NCBI RefSeq assembly: GCF_014196195.1 | Contig: NZ_JACIDF010000010.1 | Location: forward strand, 1-64,000 | Length of the DNA stretch: 64,000 nt | Direction: 5' to 3' | Source of the DNA: Anoxybacteroides rupiense | GTDB taxonomy: Bacteria > Bacillota > Bacilli > Bacillales > Anoxybacillaceae | Part shown: positions 27,845-37,696 of the stretch, piece after piece | Layout: each line of letters begins with the position of its first letter | Numbering within the stretch: the stretch's first letter is position 1 | The notes under the pieces: model-generated | Told to the model about the DNA's origin: nothing | Database searches by the model: none | Seen by the model: the letters and a program-made list of their open reading frames with translations, nothing else | Made by a program: the position numbers and the translations under genes

Positions 27845-29290
27845 TTACTTTGGAACCGACTGAATGCTTTTAAACGCCTCTGCAAATCGGGAAACTCCCT
27901 CCCGGATGAAGCGTGACTCTTCTCGTCCAAACGTAAAGCGTACATAGCCTTTTTTTGAACCTAAAATGCTTCCCGGAACGAACGCCACTCCTCTTTTCAT
28001 TGCTTCCTCAAGTAAATGATGCTCATTCATCGGGCGATTTAGTTTGCACCATAGATGGATTCCTCCTTTTGGGATAAAAAAATCCACTTGGCTGCCCAAT
28101 TGGTCGGCAAGGCTGGAAATCAGCACATCTCTTTGTTGTTCTAATTTCTTTTGCAGCATCGCTATATGTGTATGAAAATGTGAGGACGCTAAAAATTCAT
28201 TGGCGATCCACTGCGGAAAAATGCTATGTCCAAAATCCACTTGCTGTTTCGCATCGGCTAGTCGCTGAATCACCTTCGGCGGGCCAATCACCCATCCAAT
28301 TCGCAATCCCGATGCGGCAATTTTGGATAGAGAACTAATATACAAGATATTCCCCGCATCATCCATCGATTTTAAAGGGGGATGGATTCTTCCATCAAAG
28401 GTCGTTAAACTATAAGGATCGTCTTCAATGATGGGGATACCGAATTCAGCCGATAGCTCCAGCACTTTTTTTCGGCGCTCTAAAGAAAGGACCGTTCCTG
28501 TAGGGTTATGGTGTTCAGGGTTTAAAAAAACCATGCGAATCCGATGCTTCTTGTGCAAGGACAGAAGATCGTCAGGATTCATGCCGTGCTTGTCTACAGG
28601 CAAAAAATACGTTCTTAGCCCGGCAGACTGAAAAACAGGGAGAGAAAAACAGTAGGACGGATCCTCAATGGCAACCGCATCTCCTGGCTTTAATAAACAT
28701 TGAACAATCAAATAAAGAGCTTGTTGCGCTCCCGATGTAATGAGAATAGAAGAAGAGCTCGTCTCAATATTTTTGTACTCTCTCACATGAGAAGCAATAG
28801 TTTCCCGCAACACTTCATTTCCTTGGGGATGGTCATAGCCGAGATGTCCAGTAAACAGCTGTTCAGCAAAAATTTTCTTAAATTGTTCAGCTGGGAACAA
28901 GCTTGGCGTCAATTCGCCGCTTGCTAAATTAATTAAATCATTTTTTTGTGTTTCCGTGCGAATTCGCTGCACTAGCGGAAGATTAGGCAAAAAAGAGCCA
29001 TCCTCGACATACCGTCCCCAATTGGGGATGCGTTTATGCGATATTCCCCATATATCCGTACTCACTCGTGTGCCGCTTCCCTTTTTACGCTCGACTATTC
29101 CGAGAGACTCCAGCCATTCATAAGCTGCAGAAACAGTGCTTCGATTCACCTGCAATTCGTTTGCAAGAGCACGTTCGGAAGGCAGCAAACGGTCCGGCGG
29201 GAATATTCCCGATGAAATTCCTTGTTCAATATAATCGGCAATCTGCTTATAAATCGGTTTCTTATCCGCACGATTCGGTTTCCAATCCAT
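27845..29290 (-). CDS. MocR-type GntR/aminotransferase fusion regulator
   Basis: 481 residues. The N-terminal GntR winged helix (about 12-75, YKQIADYIEQGISSGIFPPDRLLPSERALANELQVNRSTV) is joined to a class I aminotransferase-like domain. That domain has the PLP lysine in YISSLSKIAASGLRIGW, NPEHHNPTG and the Asp in PIIEDDPYSL. MocR proteins use PLP or PLP-amino acid adducts as signals and regulate vitamin B6, GABA or amino-acid genes. Its target is not evident here. The start MDWKPNRADKKPIYKQI is typical. Confidence 0.92.
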   Translation of the reverse strand: MDWKPNRADKKPIYKQIADYIEQGISSGIFPPDRLLPSERALANELQVNRSTVSAAYEWLESLGIVERKKGSGTRVSTDIWGISHKRIPNWGRYVEDGSFLPNLPLVQRIRTETQKNDLINLASGELTPSLFPAEQFKKIFAEQLFTGHLGYDHPQGNEVLRETIASHVREYKNIETSSSSILITSGAQQALYLIVQCLLKPGDAVAIEDPSYCFSLPVFQSAGLRTYFLPVDKHGMNPDDLLSLHKKHRIRMVFLNPEHHNPTGTVLSLERRKKVLELSAEFGIPIIEDDPYSLTTFDGRIHPPLKSMDDAGNILYISSLSKIAASGLRIGWVIGPPKVIQRLADAKQQVDFGHSIFPQWIANEFLASSHFHTHIAMLQKKLEQQRDVLISSLADQLGSQVDFFIPKGGIHLWCKLNRPMNEHHLLEEAMKRGVAFVPGSILGSKKGYVRFTFGREESRFIREGVSRFAEAFKSIQSVPK

Positions 29291-29434
29291 CTTAACCCAT
29301 CCTTACCGTTTTTTTATTGGCTGGCTACTTTCATGAAGTTGATGATTCCAGCCATGTTGAAGAGATCCCTCGCTTGCTCCAATCCGATGATAAAAAATTT
29401 CCACCGTCTAACGACAGCTAGGCCGCTAGTCAAG

Positions 29435-29629
29435 CTATAAAGCAACAAATGCATACCAGACCAGCCCGATAAGAAGTCCCAAAATTAGGATCACATAGAT
29501 AATCGTCAAATTCCCGATATTCCGCTTAATCGATTTCCCATAGTTCGTCTCCACCGTTCTTGCCACTAATATGGTTCCTATAAGGGAGACCACTCCTATC
29601 AGCAAAACAAGCATAATGGCAAATTTCAT
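29435..29629 (-). CDS. Small two-helix membrane protein, hypothetical
   Basis: 64 residues from ATG 29629 (MKFAIMLVLLIGVVSLIGT), preceded by AGGAAGGAGAAAATCG. Two membrane helices (about 3-22 and 40-60) flank a short basic loop (ETNYGKSIKRNIGN). Family not recognised; the strong ribosome site supports translation. Confidence 0.65.
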   Translation of the reverse strand: MKFAIMLVLLIGVVSLIGTILVARTVETNYGKSIKRNIGNLTIIYVILILGLLIGLVWYAFVAL

Positions 29630-29656
29630 CGATTTTCTCCTTCCTAAGTTCATCAA

Positions 29657-29973
29657 AATGAAACGAATATTTATTCATACGGTGTTACCGTGATACTTAC
29701 GCCCCATTCTAACTTGACGTTACCATTTTGTAGATATCGAGTTCAACACTTCACAAAGTCAGCAACAACGGCGCCGAAAGCGTTGTTGCTCCGGCCTTTG
29801 TCATGCGGACAAACCACTTGCTTTCCTTTTTCCATCTTTACAGTTTGGTGACAATACAAGAATAAGTGAATCCATTTAATCTGACAACGAATGAACAGCC
29901 GCCTTTTTCCCTGCTTTCCATTTCGTTTATGAAGCTGACCAAATTCGTTAGCCACGAGCATCTGTCTTCTTTT
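29657..29973. other. Intergenic stretch with a perfect hairpin
   Basis: AGCAACAACG (29761-29770) and CGTTGTTGCT (29781-29790) form a perfect 10-bp stem with a GCGCCGAAAG loop. It could end the transcript of the YfmQ-like gene, though the T run is poor. No gene is supported here. Confidence 0.5.
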
Positions 29974-30459
29974 TCATTCGCCACTAGCACAAACATGAGG
30001 ATTTTCAGATCCAGAAATATCCGTTGCGAGCCGCTGTGCATAACGAACTAAATTTCCCGGAAAAAGACGATACGCCAGCATTTTTTTCTTATACTGTTTG
30101 ATAACCTCCACGCGGTCGTTGTAGCAATAAATGAATAGTCTTACATCTTTTTTAGAACTTTTCGTATCAACGATAATCAACGTTCCGCTATCTGTCGGAT
30201 GCAAATAGCTCTGTTCCGTGCCCGGCCATATATAATGCCGTTCTTTAAACGAGGCGTCATTAAAGTAACGGATTATTTTTGCCTTTTCTTCCCCCTCCAG
30301 TCTCTGATTAGCCATCGTCACAATGCTATTCTCCTGATTGAGTTTTGAATGAATTTGAAATTTATCGGTCATCCACTCAACAACCCCAGAGGGAAGGGAA
30401 GTGATCACTATTTTTAATAAACTTCCCATGACGATACAAAGCAATACAGTCCATGACAT
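29974..30459 (-). CDS. YfmQ family protein
   Basis: 161 residues with an N-terminal membrane or signal-anchor helix (SWTVLLCIVMGSLLKIVIT), then the stretch PSGVVEWMTDKFQIHSKLN and a soluble domain (RHYIWPGTEQSYLHPTDSGTL, FIYCYNDRVEVIKQYKKK). This agrees with Bacillus YfmQ, a small membrane-anchored protein of unknown function. The ribosome site ACGGAGATGATG precedes the ATG. Confidence 0.65.
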   Translation of the reverse strand: MSWTVLLCIVMGSLLKIVITSLPSGVVEWMTDKFQIHSKLNQENSIVTMANQRLEGEEKAKIIRYFNDASFKERHYIWPGTEQSYLHPTDSGTLIIVDTKSSKKDVRLFIYCYNDRVEVIKQYKKKMLAYRLFPGNLVRYAQRLATDISGSENPHVCASGE

Positions 30460-30917
30460 TTTACATCATCTCCGTTTCATGCTTTTTATAGTTCCATCAT
30501 AACGCACATGGATCAATTATGAACCAGCCACTTCCCCTAAAAATAAGCCATCCACTTTGGCATGGAGCCGCCTCAGCCAACACCTCATCACGCCGCCATC
30601 TATCATCCGAAAATATTCATAGGCTATATGCGTTGTGCCATTCTTTTTTTAAATTTAGGAATAAAATAGACCGCTTCATTTCAACTTTACATAGAAAAAG
30701 CCCGAACCATATCATTTCCAACCCATTCAATGAGCTGTTAAAAGCGATATGGTTCGAGCATCCGACCGTCTCATGTGCTGCATTCCGTCTATATCAGCAG
30801 CGACAAAAAGGGCTGATCCAAACATGGGCCCTAGCGATGTTCAACCAGCCCTATATACGAATCAATCATCATAACAAACGATATTCTTAAAACCGTTTCT
30901 TATTCTTATCGTTCACT
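30460..30917. other. Non-coding region with two inverted repeats
   Basis: CGAACCATATC (30703-30713) pairs with GATATGGTTCG (30746-30756), and AGGGCTG pairs with CAGCCCT further on (30809-30855). A plus-strand open frame of 123 codons spans the area but has histidine- and serine-rich, non-protein-like composition and no ribosome site, so I do not call a gene. Confidence 0.45.
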
Positions 30918-32423
30918 TTAGGCCATGGGAAGCGGCATGCCCTCGCTTAAACCAAGCGTTCTTGCAGCTGAAGCATGAATTTCGCGCAGAAGGCCTGGGT
31001 TTTTCATAAGTGGCACACCGTAGGAAGGAATCATTTCTTTAATTTTCGGCTCCCACTCTGTCATGCGTTCAGGGAAGCATCTTGTGATCACTTCGAGCAT
31101 GACGTGTACAGCGGTAGAAGCTCCCGGAGATGCGCCAAGCAACGCTGCGATCGAACCATCAGCGGCACTTACCACTTCCGTTCCAAACTGAAGCGTTCCT
31201 TTTCCGCCAGCCTCCGTATCTTTGATCACTTGCACACGTTGACCCGCTACAATTAAATCCCAATCCTCGCTTCTGGCACTCGGAACAAATTCCCGCAGCT
31301 CTTCCATGCGCTGCTCTTTCGATAGCATCACTTGCTGAATCAAGTAATTCGTCAGCGACATGTTCTTAACACCAGCCGCCAGCATCGTTAAGAGATTATG
31401 CGGCTTTACAGAAGTAATTAAATCAAGCATGGAGCCGTTTTTCAAAAACTTTGGCGAGAAGCCGGCAAACGGCCCGAATAGCAGCGATTTTTTATTGTCA
31501 ATAAACCGCGTATCAAGATGCGGAACCGACATCGGAGGCGCTCCCACCTTCGCTTTACCGTAAACCTTGGCATGATGTTGCTCTACAACATCAGGATTAT
31601 TGCACACCATAAATATTCCGCTTACCGGAAATCCGCCAATTCCCTTTCCTTCAGGAATACCGGATTTTTGCAGCAAATGCAAGCTGCCTCCTCCAGCTCC
31701 AATAAAGACAAATTTTGCGACATGTCGCTCGACCGTACCGCTATCGAGGTTTCGGACTTTCAATTCCCATGAGCCGTCGCTAGTTCGTTTCATATCATCA
31801 ACATGATGTTTGTATCTTATATCCACATGTTTGCGTTTCAAGTGGTCAAACAGCATGCGTGTTAACGCACCAAAGTTGACATCGGTCCCTGATTCGATTC
31901 TTGTGGCCGCTATAGGTTCATTGAGCGTCCGATCCTTCATAATGAGCGGAACCCATTCCTGCAATTTTTTCGGATCATCAGAAAATTCCATTCCCTCAAA
32001 TAAAGGGTTGCTAGCCAGCGCTTCAAAACGTTTTTTCAAAAACGCGACATTTTTTTCCCCTTGCACTAAACTCATATGAGGCAATGGCATAATAAAATCC
32101 TGCGGATGATCAATCAGCTTGCTTTTGACAAGATAAGACCAAAACTGCAACGAAACATTAAACTGTTCGTTAATTTTGATCGCTTTGCTAATATCGATCG
32201 ATCCATCCGGTTTTTCGACCGTATAATTAAGCTCGCACAGTGCGGCATGTCCCGTTCCGGCATTATTCCATTCATTAGAGCTCTCATCCCCTGCATCTGC
32301 GAGCCTCTCAAATACTGTAATTTCCCAGTCTGGTGCTAATTCCTTTAACAACGTTCCCAACGTCGCACTCATAATTCCAGCACCAATTAAAATCACATCT
32401 GTTCTCATCCGATTGTTGCTCAT
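30918..32423 (-). CDS. mqo: Malate:quinone oxidoreductase
   Basis: About 501 residues, FAD-dependent and membrane associated, oxidising malate to oxaloacetate with electrons to the quinone pool. The FAD-binding GxGxxG motif is [20 protein letters not shown]. The family blocks [30 protein letters not shown] and [13 protein letters not shown] are present. ATG 32423 is preceded by AAGG at 9 bp; ATG 32432 is possible. It is a single gene, with only intergenic repeats between it and the HPA cluster. Confidence 0.95.
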   Translation of the reverse strand: MSNNRMRTDVILIGAGIMSATLGTLLKELAPDWEITVFERLADAGDESSNEWNNAGTGHAALCELNYTVEKPDGSIDISKAIKINEQFNVSLQFWSYLVKSKLIDHPQDFIMPLPHMSLVQGEKNVAFLKKRFEALASNPLFEGMEFSDDPKKLQEWVPLIMKDRTLNEPIAATRIESGTDVNFGALTRMLFDHLKRKHVDIRYKHHVDDMKRTSDGSWELKVRNLDSGTVERHVAKFVFIGAGGGSLHLLQKSGIPEGKGIGGFPVSGIFMVCNNPDVVEQHHAKVYGKAKVGAPPMSVPHLDTRFIDNKKSLLFGPFAGFSPKFLKNGSMLDLITSVKPHNLLTMLAAGVKNMSLTNYLIQQVMLSKEQRMEELREFVPSARSEDWDLIVAGQRVQVIKDTEAGGKGTLQFGTEVVSAADGSIAALLGASPGASTAVHVMLEVITRCFPERMTEWEPKIKEMIPSYGVPLMKNPGLLREIHASAARTLGLSEGMPLPMA

Positions 32424-32748
32424 CTTTACCATCCTTATACCCTAAGATTTAAAGAAAACCTGTAAGCGCTCCCCTTAGGCGCTCCAACAAACTAGACGAT
32501 AACCTAGCCTAGCTGATCCACCTTTTCTGAATGAGATATCATTATTAATTATAGTATAGCATTATTATTTATAAATTTAAAATATTTTCTATAATATTAC
32601 AGTCATTAATGAAATCATTTATGACATCCTCATCCATTTGTTCAATAAGATGGGCACATATATCTGAATGAAAAAATCAAAAAACGCATAAATATACATA
32701 GGTAACAAAACCGTTGCTGATTCGTTTTTCCGCGCTAACATAGCCCCT

Positions 32749-32797
32749 CCGAAAAGTCTCTCGCCTCTCAGCGAAGTGCAGGTGCAACGGTTCATGC
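32749..32797 (+). repeat. Degenerate IS200/IS605 right-end-like hairpin
   Basis: CCGAAAAGTCTCTCGCCTCT, then GCGAAGTGCAGGTG and GGTTCATG, follow the order of the right ends seen at 23499-23529 and in the miniature elements, with several mismatches in the stem. It looks like a decayed copy. Confidence 0.45.
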
Positions 32798-32965
32798 AAT
32801 TCGGTGTTGGCATTGTCGCTTATACAATGAAAATGGAATGAATTATTTTCTATAAAAAACCCATCAGGCTATTGCATTTCTCAATATCCAAAAAACAAAC
32901 GTAACAGAACTTTTCGGATATGTTAAAACCACATTTTCTGCTCATTTATTATTTGAACCACACTG

Positions 32966-32995
32966 CATAAAAAAATACGGATGCTTTGCATCCGC
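32966..32995 (-). terminator. Terminator of the hpaF transcript
   Basis: On the minus strand CGGATGC AAA GCATCCG is followed by TATTTTTTTATG, 28 bp past the hpaF stop. Confidence 0.85.
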
Positions 32996-33022
32996 TCTCG
33001 CTTAATGAACAAATCTCCCACA

Positions 33023-33409
33023 CTATGTTCTAAAACGTTTATGAATATTGTTATGCTTATAGGTGCCCGTTTCGCTGAATTCCACTAATTCCAGAGACAA
33101 TGCTAAGTAACGTTTGGCGAATTCGGCCGCAAAATGATCCTTTATTACCTCAAAAAGCTGATCACAGGTTTCTTTTTTTTCCTTCTCAGACCGCCCGGCG
33201 CCAATTTTTAAAGTCACATGAACAAACGCATCGTCCTCAGCTCCATCCGCAATCCGGTAATGATGAAGCTCAACGGCCCGCGAACGAATACCTCCAATCG
33301 GGAAAATATCGCTTTTAGAGATCAGAACTTGATTCACTTTTTCCAATAAATCAGAAATATGAATCGTCTCCTTCAGATTGTCTGTATATTCAATAATCAG
33401 ATGTGGCAT
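33023..33409 (-). CDS. hpaF: 5-carboxymethyl-2-hydroxymuconate delta-isomerase
   Basis: 128 residues, a tautomerase-superfamily protein starting MPHLIIEYTDNLKETI, where the amino-terminal proline exposed after Met removal is the catalytic base. The block IGGIRSRAVELHHYRIADG is typical of the HpaF/HpcD family. It isomerises the ring-cleavage acid made by HpaD and HpaE. ATG 33409 follows AGAGGAGAAATC; the frame is open further upstream but without a ribosome site and before the conserved proline. Last gene of the HPA cluster. Confidence 0.93.
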   Translation of the reverse strand: MPHLIIEYTDNLKETIHISDLLEKVNQVLISKSDIFPIGGIRSRAVELHHYRIADGAEDDAFVHVTLKIGAGRSEKEKKETCDQLFEVIKDHFAAEFAKRYLALSLELVEFSETGTYKHNNIHKRFRT

Positions 33410-33428
33410 GATTTCTCCTCTCTTTCTA

Positions 33429-33587
33429 TCACTTGAAAATGAGGCAAAGCCTTTTTTGGATAGCCAAGATCGAAAACCTGTCATACGTGCAAGCACGCTC
33501 CAAAAGCTGAATGACTAGCAGCTTTTTAGGATCAACAAATCGGTCTTTCGAGCACTCCGAACATCTGAACCCCAGCCAAAACTTCAT
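33429..33587 (-). CDS. Doubtful small ORF between hpaG2 and hpaF
   Basis: 52 codons from ATG 33587 (MKFWLGFRCSECSKDRFVDPKK), with AAAAGG upstream. It holds a single CSEC pair. The DNA inside it forms two hairpins (AAAAGCTG/CAGCTTTT at 33502-33526 and CGTGC/GCACG at 33486-33497), which suggests that the segment is regulatory or a remnant rather than a conserved protein. Confidence 0.25.
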   Translation of the reverse strand: MKFWLGFRCSECSKDRFVDPKKLLVIQLLERACTYDRFSILAIQKRLCLIFK

Positions 33588-33649
33588 CGTTCCTTTTCTC
33601 TTTATAAAAATGATTACCACGAGAACGATAAGCAACATCAGCAGCCGCT

Positions 33650-34393
33650 TTATTCGTCAGCTATAATGGTGTTCATAAGTCGGCCAATTCCTTCGATCTC
33701 AGCGACCACTTCGTCACCTACAGCTGTATCGGCTAGCCCTTCAGGAGTTCCGGTTAAAATCACATCATCCTTGTTCAATGTCATAAAACTGCTTAAATAC
33801 TCAATAAGAGCAGGGATGTCAAAAATCATATCCCTTGTCGTCCCCTGTTGTGTCAGCTTGCCATTGACATATGTTTTTAACGTTAAATTCATCGGATCGG
33901 CTATGTCTTTAGCATCTACCAGCCATGGTCCAATCGGCGTGCATGTATCCCGGCTTTTCACCCTTAAATTAGGGCGATAATAATTCTCTAAGTAATCGCG
34001 AATCGCATAGTCGTTGGCAATGGTATAACCCGCTATATAGTCATATGCCTCTTCTCGTTTCACTCTACGAGCTGGACGGCCAATCACGACCGCCAGTTCA
34101 CATTCATAGTGCATGTTGACAACATCCTTGGGACGCCGCGTCTGTGCACGATGACCAACAAACGTATTGGGGCCTTTCAAAAAAACAAGCGGTTCTGTCG
34201 GCGCTTGAAATGACAGCTCCTTCGCATGATCGGCATAATTAAGCCCAAGGGCAAACACTGTACGAGGCTGCACAGGCGGCAGCCAAACCACTTCATGTTC
34301 AGCAACGATACGGCCATCTTCCAGCTTCATACAGCCATTCTCTTCAACGGCATGATGAATGGCTCCGGCATACGCGATTCGTGCTCGCTTCAT
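33650..34393 (-). CDS. hpaG2: HpaG C-terminal-type protein (fumarylacetoacetate hydrolase family)
   Basis: 247 residues corresponding to the C-terminal half of the fused enterobacterial HpaG: FALGLNYADHAKELSF, the metal-site stretch MHYECELAVVIGR, and NDYAIRDYLENYYRPNLRVKSRD. It belongs to the FAH fold and, with its partner, performs decarboxylation/isomerisation of 5-carboxymethyl-2-oxo-hex-3-ene-1,6-dioate. Its start overlaps the hpaG1 stop by 4 bp (translational coupling). Confidence 0.9.
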   Translation of the reverse strand: MKRARIAYAGAIHHAVEENGCMKLEDGRIVAEHEVVWLPPVQPRTVFALGLNYADHAKELSFQAPTEPLVFLKGPNTFVGHRAQTRRPKDVVNMHYECELAVVIGRPARRVKREEAYDYIAGYTIANDYAIRDYLENYYRPNLRVKSRDTCTPIGPWLVDAKDIADPMNLTLKTYVNGKLTQQGTTRDMIFDIPALIEYLSSFMTLNKDDVILTGTPEGLADTAVGDEVVAEIEGIGRLMNTIIADE

Positions 34394-35187
34394 AATCGTT
34401 GCCCCCCTGCTAATTCATCCTCATGAATAATCGTATTCTCCAAACTGCCAATCCCGTCAATTCCAATGCGAACATGATCTCCTGCCTTTGCGACCGGCGC
34501 TCCTTCCGGCACTCCTACTAACAGCGTGTCACCAGCATATAAGGTCATAAAATCCGTAACATCAGCAATAAGCCTGCTCACAGATCGAATGAGATTTGCT
34601 GTCGTATTTTCCTGTCGCAACTCCCCATTAATCCATACACGCACTCCCAATGCATCCGGATCGGGTACTTCATCCTGTTCAACGATCCAAGGGCCGACTG
34701 GGCAAAAACCGTCACGAGCCTTTTGCTTGATGGCCGGACGATAAAAACTTTGATGCGGAATGCTCACATCATTCACGATCGTATAACCCGCTACAAATTC
34801 AAGCGCTTGTTCCTCGCTCACACGAGTTGCCGTACGGCCCATCACAACTCCGAGCGCCGCGCCGATTTCAAGCTCTCTGGCATCAGCCGGCAATGGAATG
34901 GGCATTCCATAACCAATGACTGTATTTCTCGGTTTAATATATAAAACAGGAGCTTTTGGTTCTCCATGATAAGGAGCTTCATATACAGTCTCTCCCAAAG
35001 CGGCAAGCGCTCCTTTATAATTGAACAGCGTTCCGTATACAGCACCTGATATAGGAGCATCCCACATCAGCTGATCTACCCGATAATGCCTTCCTTGCAA
35101 TTCAATCCTATTCTCGTCCAAGTTAGCGACCGCTTCCCTCTCTTGCAGGATGCCGCGGAATTTCACCCTGACTTTGACTTTACTCAT
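34390..35187 (-). CDS. hpaG1: HpaG N-terminal-type protein (fumarylacetoacetate hydrolase family)
   Basis: 265 residues corresponding to the N-terminal half of fused HpaG (LYIKPRNTVIGYGMPIPLP, AGYTIVNDVSIPHQSFYRPAIKQKARDGFCPVGPW). The first 55 residues are extra relative to the core FAH domain. The glutamate-rich metal site of hpaG2 is changed here (REIGAALGVVMGR-like ELEIGAALGVVMG). It is expected to act with hpaG2. The ribosome site AAGGAGCGAGGGAT precedes the ATG. Confidence 0.87.
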   Translation of the reverse strand: MSKVKVRVKFRGILQEREAVANLDENRIELQGRHYRVDQLMWDAPISGAVYGTLFNYKGALAALGETVYEAPYHGEPKAPVLYIKPRNTVIGYGMPIPLPADARELEIGAALGVVMGRTATRVSEEQALEFVAGYTIVNDVSIPHQSFYRPAIKQKARDGFCPVGPWIVEQDEVPDPDALGVRVWINGELRQENTTANLIRSVSRLIADVTDFMTLYAGDTLLVGVPEGAPVAKAGDHVRIGIDGIGSLENTIIHEDELAGGQRL

Positions 35188-35504
35188 ATCCCTCGCTCCT
35201 TGTTTTATTTTTCTATAAGAAAGTTGAGCTTACATAGCCAACGCAAAAACAGAATCCTATTTTTTCGTCGCGCTTAAACCGAACAACCGGCTGTTTCATT
35301 TGTCAATGAACAGGGTTGCTCGGTCGTCCGACCGCCGCAATCGTCTCCTCGTTTTTAGGATAAGGCCGGAAATGCATCCATTCACCAACAAGGGAGCCTT
35401 ATAGAAAATGTCATCATGACCATCGTTTCAATAGTGATAAAACCTTGTATTCATCTTTACGCAGGTTAAAGATACCTCTTACTGATTGTACAAATGGTCT
35501 CTCC
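35188..35504. other. Intergenic stretch upstream of hpaG1 with long stem-loop
   Basis: CCGAACAACC (35279-35288) pairs with GGTTGCTCGG (35314-35323), with an inner CTGTT/AACAG and CATT/AATG stem. It is followed by the palindrome CGGTCGTCCGACCG (35321-35334). The motif set recurs at 40652-40708 and partly at 39020-39073. It may terminate the symporter transcript or bind a regulator. Confidence 0.5.
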
Positions 35505-37067
35505 TTACACTCCATGATGACTAACTCCTTTTATGTCGCTCCCTGTATTTGATTTAACTAATATTTCCTCGAAATTGCCGTTCTGCTCTTTTCTCGCTGA
35601 AAAGACTGTGCCAAGATAGGCTCCTAAAAAGCCAAGAGGAATCGATACAATTCCTGGTGACGCTAATGGGAAAATCGGTTCGCCAACGAAAAGAGCCTTC
35701 CCTTGTTCAGGACTCCACACATTGGGACTTAATGCAACAAGGAGAATCGTTCCAATCAATCCTACGAGCATCCCTGTAATCGCGCCTGTTATGTTAAAAC
35801 GCCTCCAATAAACGGTATACAAAATAACAGGCAAATTCGAGCTGGCTGCTACTGTTAATGCTAAAGAAGCTAAAAACGCCACATTCATTTTTTGGACGAA
35901 TAAAGCTAGGATAATAGAAAGGACTGTAATTCCGATCGATGCGAACCTTGCCATGCGAATTTGTTCTTTCTCTGTCGCCTTCCCTCCTTTGACAATTTCG
36001 TTATAAAAGTCATGTGAAAATGCTGTAGCGCCTGTTATCACAATTCCTGCCACAACCGCTAAAATCGTGGCGAATGCTACCGCTGATACCACAGCAAATA
36101 GCAGATCTCCCCCTAATATTTTAGCGAGCAACGGCGCGGCCATATTCCCGGCTGGATTAGCAGCCACAATGTCTTGCGCCCCTACAAATTTAGCGGCCGC
36201 AAATCCTAAAAAGATCACCATCACATAAAACAAACCGATAATCCAAATGGAATAAACGACAGATTTTCTTGCTACCTTCGCATTTGGAACGGTTAAAAAG
36301 CGACTAAGAACGTGCGGAAGCCCAGCCGTGCCCAATATTAGGCCAAGCGTTAACGAAAAAGCATCAAGACCGTTCGCATATTTCGCCCCCGGAGCTAAAT
36401 AGGCTTCCTTAAGAGGCGTGGCTGTCTGCATCTCCTCAAATACTCGCAAAAAGTTAAAATCAAATTTCGCCATCACCATCACAAAAATGACAAATGTGCT
36501 GCCTAACAACAGGAAAGCTTTCGTGATCTGCACCCAGCTTGTGGCCGTCATTCCTCCAAAAATCACGTAAATTAGCATGACAAGACCTACTAACACAACG
36601 GATATTTCATAACGAATATTCAATAAAAGCTTAAAAAGATCACCCGCTGCCACCAGTTGGGCCAGCATATAAAAGATAGAAATCGTTAGCGCATTAAAGG
36701 CTGTGACCCCGCGAACTTTTCTCGCTTGAAAACGCTCTACAATCATATCTGCCAATGTATATTTCCCAAGATTTCGCAGAGGTTCAGCTACTAAAAGCAG
36801 AACCACTAAATAAGAAACAAGCGCTCCATACATTAAAAAGATCCCATCATAGCCGACGAGGGAAATGGCGCCAATCAACCCTAAAAATGAAGAGGCCGAC
36901 ATAAAATCCCCTGCAATAGCAAAACCATTTTGCCAGCCTGTTAACCCCCCGCCTGCCGTATAAAAAGAACTTGCACTATTTGTTTTTTGGGAAGCATAGT
37001 AAGTAATGAGAAGCGTGACGGCAACGATGAGAGTAAAAAGGGTCACAACTTTTACATCCATGTTCAT
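35505..37067 (-). CDS. Sodium:solute symporter (ActP-like)
   Basis: 520 residues with about 13 membrane helices, solute:sodium symporter family. The motif GGGLTGWQNGFAIAGDFMSASSFLGLIGAISLVGYDG at the start (shown here only as the well-known GDFMSASSFLG core) and GTAGLPHVLSRFLTVPNAK are those of acetate permease ActP. It overlaps the DUF485 gene by 4 bp. Sitting inside the HPA cluster, it may import 4-hydroxyphenylacetate or a related acid rather than acetate. The ribosome site GAGGGGGAAAG precedes the ATG. Confidence 0.9.
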   Translation of the reverse strand: MNMDVKVVTLFTLIVAVTLLITYYASQKTNSASSFYTAGGGLTGWQNGFAIAGDFMSASSFLGLIGAISLVGYDGIFLMYGALVSYLVVLLLVAEPLRNLGKYTLADMIVERFQARKVRGVTAFNALTISIFYMLAQLVAAGDLFKLLLNIRYEISVVLVGLVMLIYVIFGGMTATSWVQITKAFLLLGSTFVIFVMVMAKFDFNFLRVFEEMQTATPLKEAYLAPGAKYANGLDAFSLTLGLILGTAGLPHVLSRFLTVPNAKVARKSVVYSIWIIGLFYVMVIFLGFAAAKFVGAQDIVAANPAGNMAAPLLAKILGGDLLFAVVSAVAFATILAVVAGIVITGATAFSHDFYNEIVKGGKATEKEQIRMARFASIGITVLSIILALFVQKMNVAFLASLALTVAASSNLPVILYTVYWRRFNITGAITGMLVGLIGTILLVALSPNVWSPEQGKALFVGEPIFPLASPGIVSIPLGFLGAYLGTVFSARKEQNGNFEEILVKSNTGSDIKGVSHHGV

Positions 37068-37408
37068 CTTTCCCCCTCTTCTTGATGATGCAGCAGCACT
37101 TGGTCCGCCATGTCATCAAATTCAGCCGCTTTTTTTACATACAAGTGGCAGATGATCCATGTCATCACAAATTGGGCAAAAACGAATATCCAAGCCCATG
37201 AAATAGCGCCTATGGCAGGCTTTTTTAAGATGTTAGTGTAGAATGCCAAAATGGGGAGCAAAAGAGAGAAGATAAGAAAAAATAGGGTTACATAAATGGT
37301 AAAGCGCTTCTTTACAGCTAAAAGCTGTTTGAATTTCTCCGATGCAGCAAGCTCCTTATAATGGAGCTGTTGATGGTTAACAACGACCCGTTCATTTTGT
37401 CCCATCAT
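37064..37408 (-). CDS. DUF485 membrane protein, symporter partner
   Basis: 114 residues with two membrane helices (FTIYVTLFFLIFSLLLPILAF and WAWIFVFAQFVMTWIICHLYV) and the family start FKQLLAVKKRF. DUF485 proteins (YjcH) are encoded just ahead of ActP-type symporters, as here with a 4-bp overlap. They probably act as an accessory subunit. The ribosome site GTGGAGGATTGGTGAT precedes the ATG. Confidence 0.92.
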   Translation of the reverse strand: MMGQNERVVVNHQQLHYKELAASEKFKQLLAVKKRFTIYVTLFFLIFSLLLPILAFYTNILKKPAIGAISWAWIFVFAQFVMTWIICHLYVKKAAEFDDMADQVLLHHQEEGER

Positions 37409-37696
37409 ATCACCAATCCTCCACTTTTTTGTCGTTCATTTTTTACGTCCGACTCGTTTCCGTTCTGCCATCTCTTCAAACGCAGATGAACTCTTTTCCA
37501 AACAGCTTTCCTTTACTCTGCTATATGGCATGCGAGAGGTTTCGTGATTTTGCTTATATACCATTTTCTGAAACAAGCTATTTTTCGTATCCATTCCTGC
37601 GTCCCCTATTGCAAATGATGGACTTGTTCCATTATTTTCAGAGGACGGAACTGATTGGTTAAGACCTTTTTCAATCCAATCTTCATCAAGACAGGA

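Larger units (their letters stand above)
32424..33022. other. Intergenic region between mqo and hpaF
   Basis: AT-rich mqo upstream region, a degenerate IS605-like right-end hairpin at 32749-32797, and the hpaF terminator at 32966-32995. I find no supported gene. Confidence 0.5.

Noticed and set aside
30519-30890. 123-codon plus-strand frame
   Set aside because: No ribosome site, His/Ser-rich shadow-like composition, and it spans two inverted repeats.
32460-32480. CcpA cre site (TGTAAGCGCT) upstream of mqo
   Set aside because: Only the first ten positions fit; the right arm does not match, so it was not listed.
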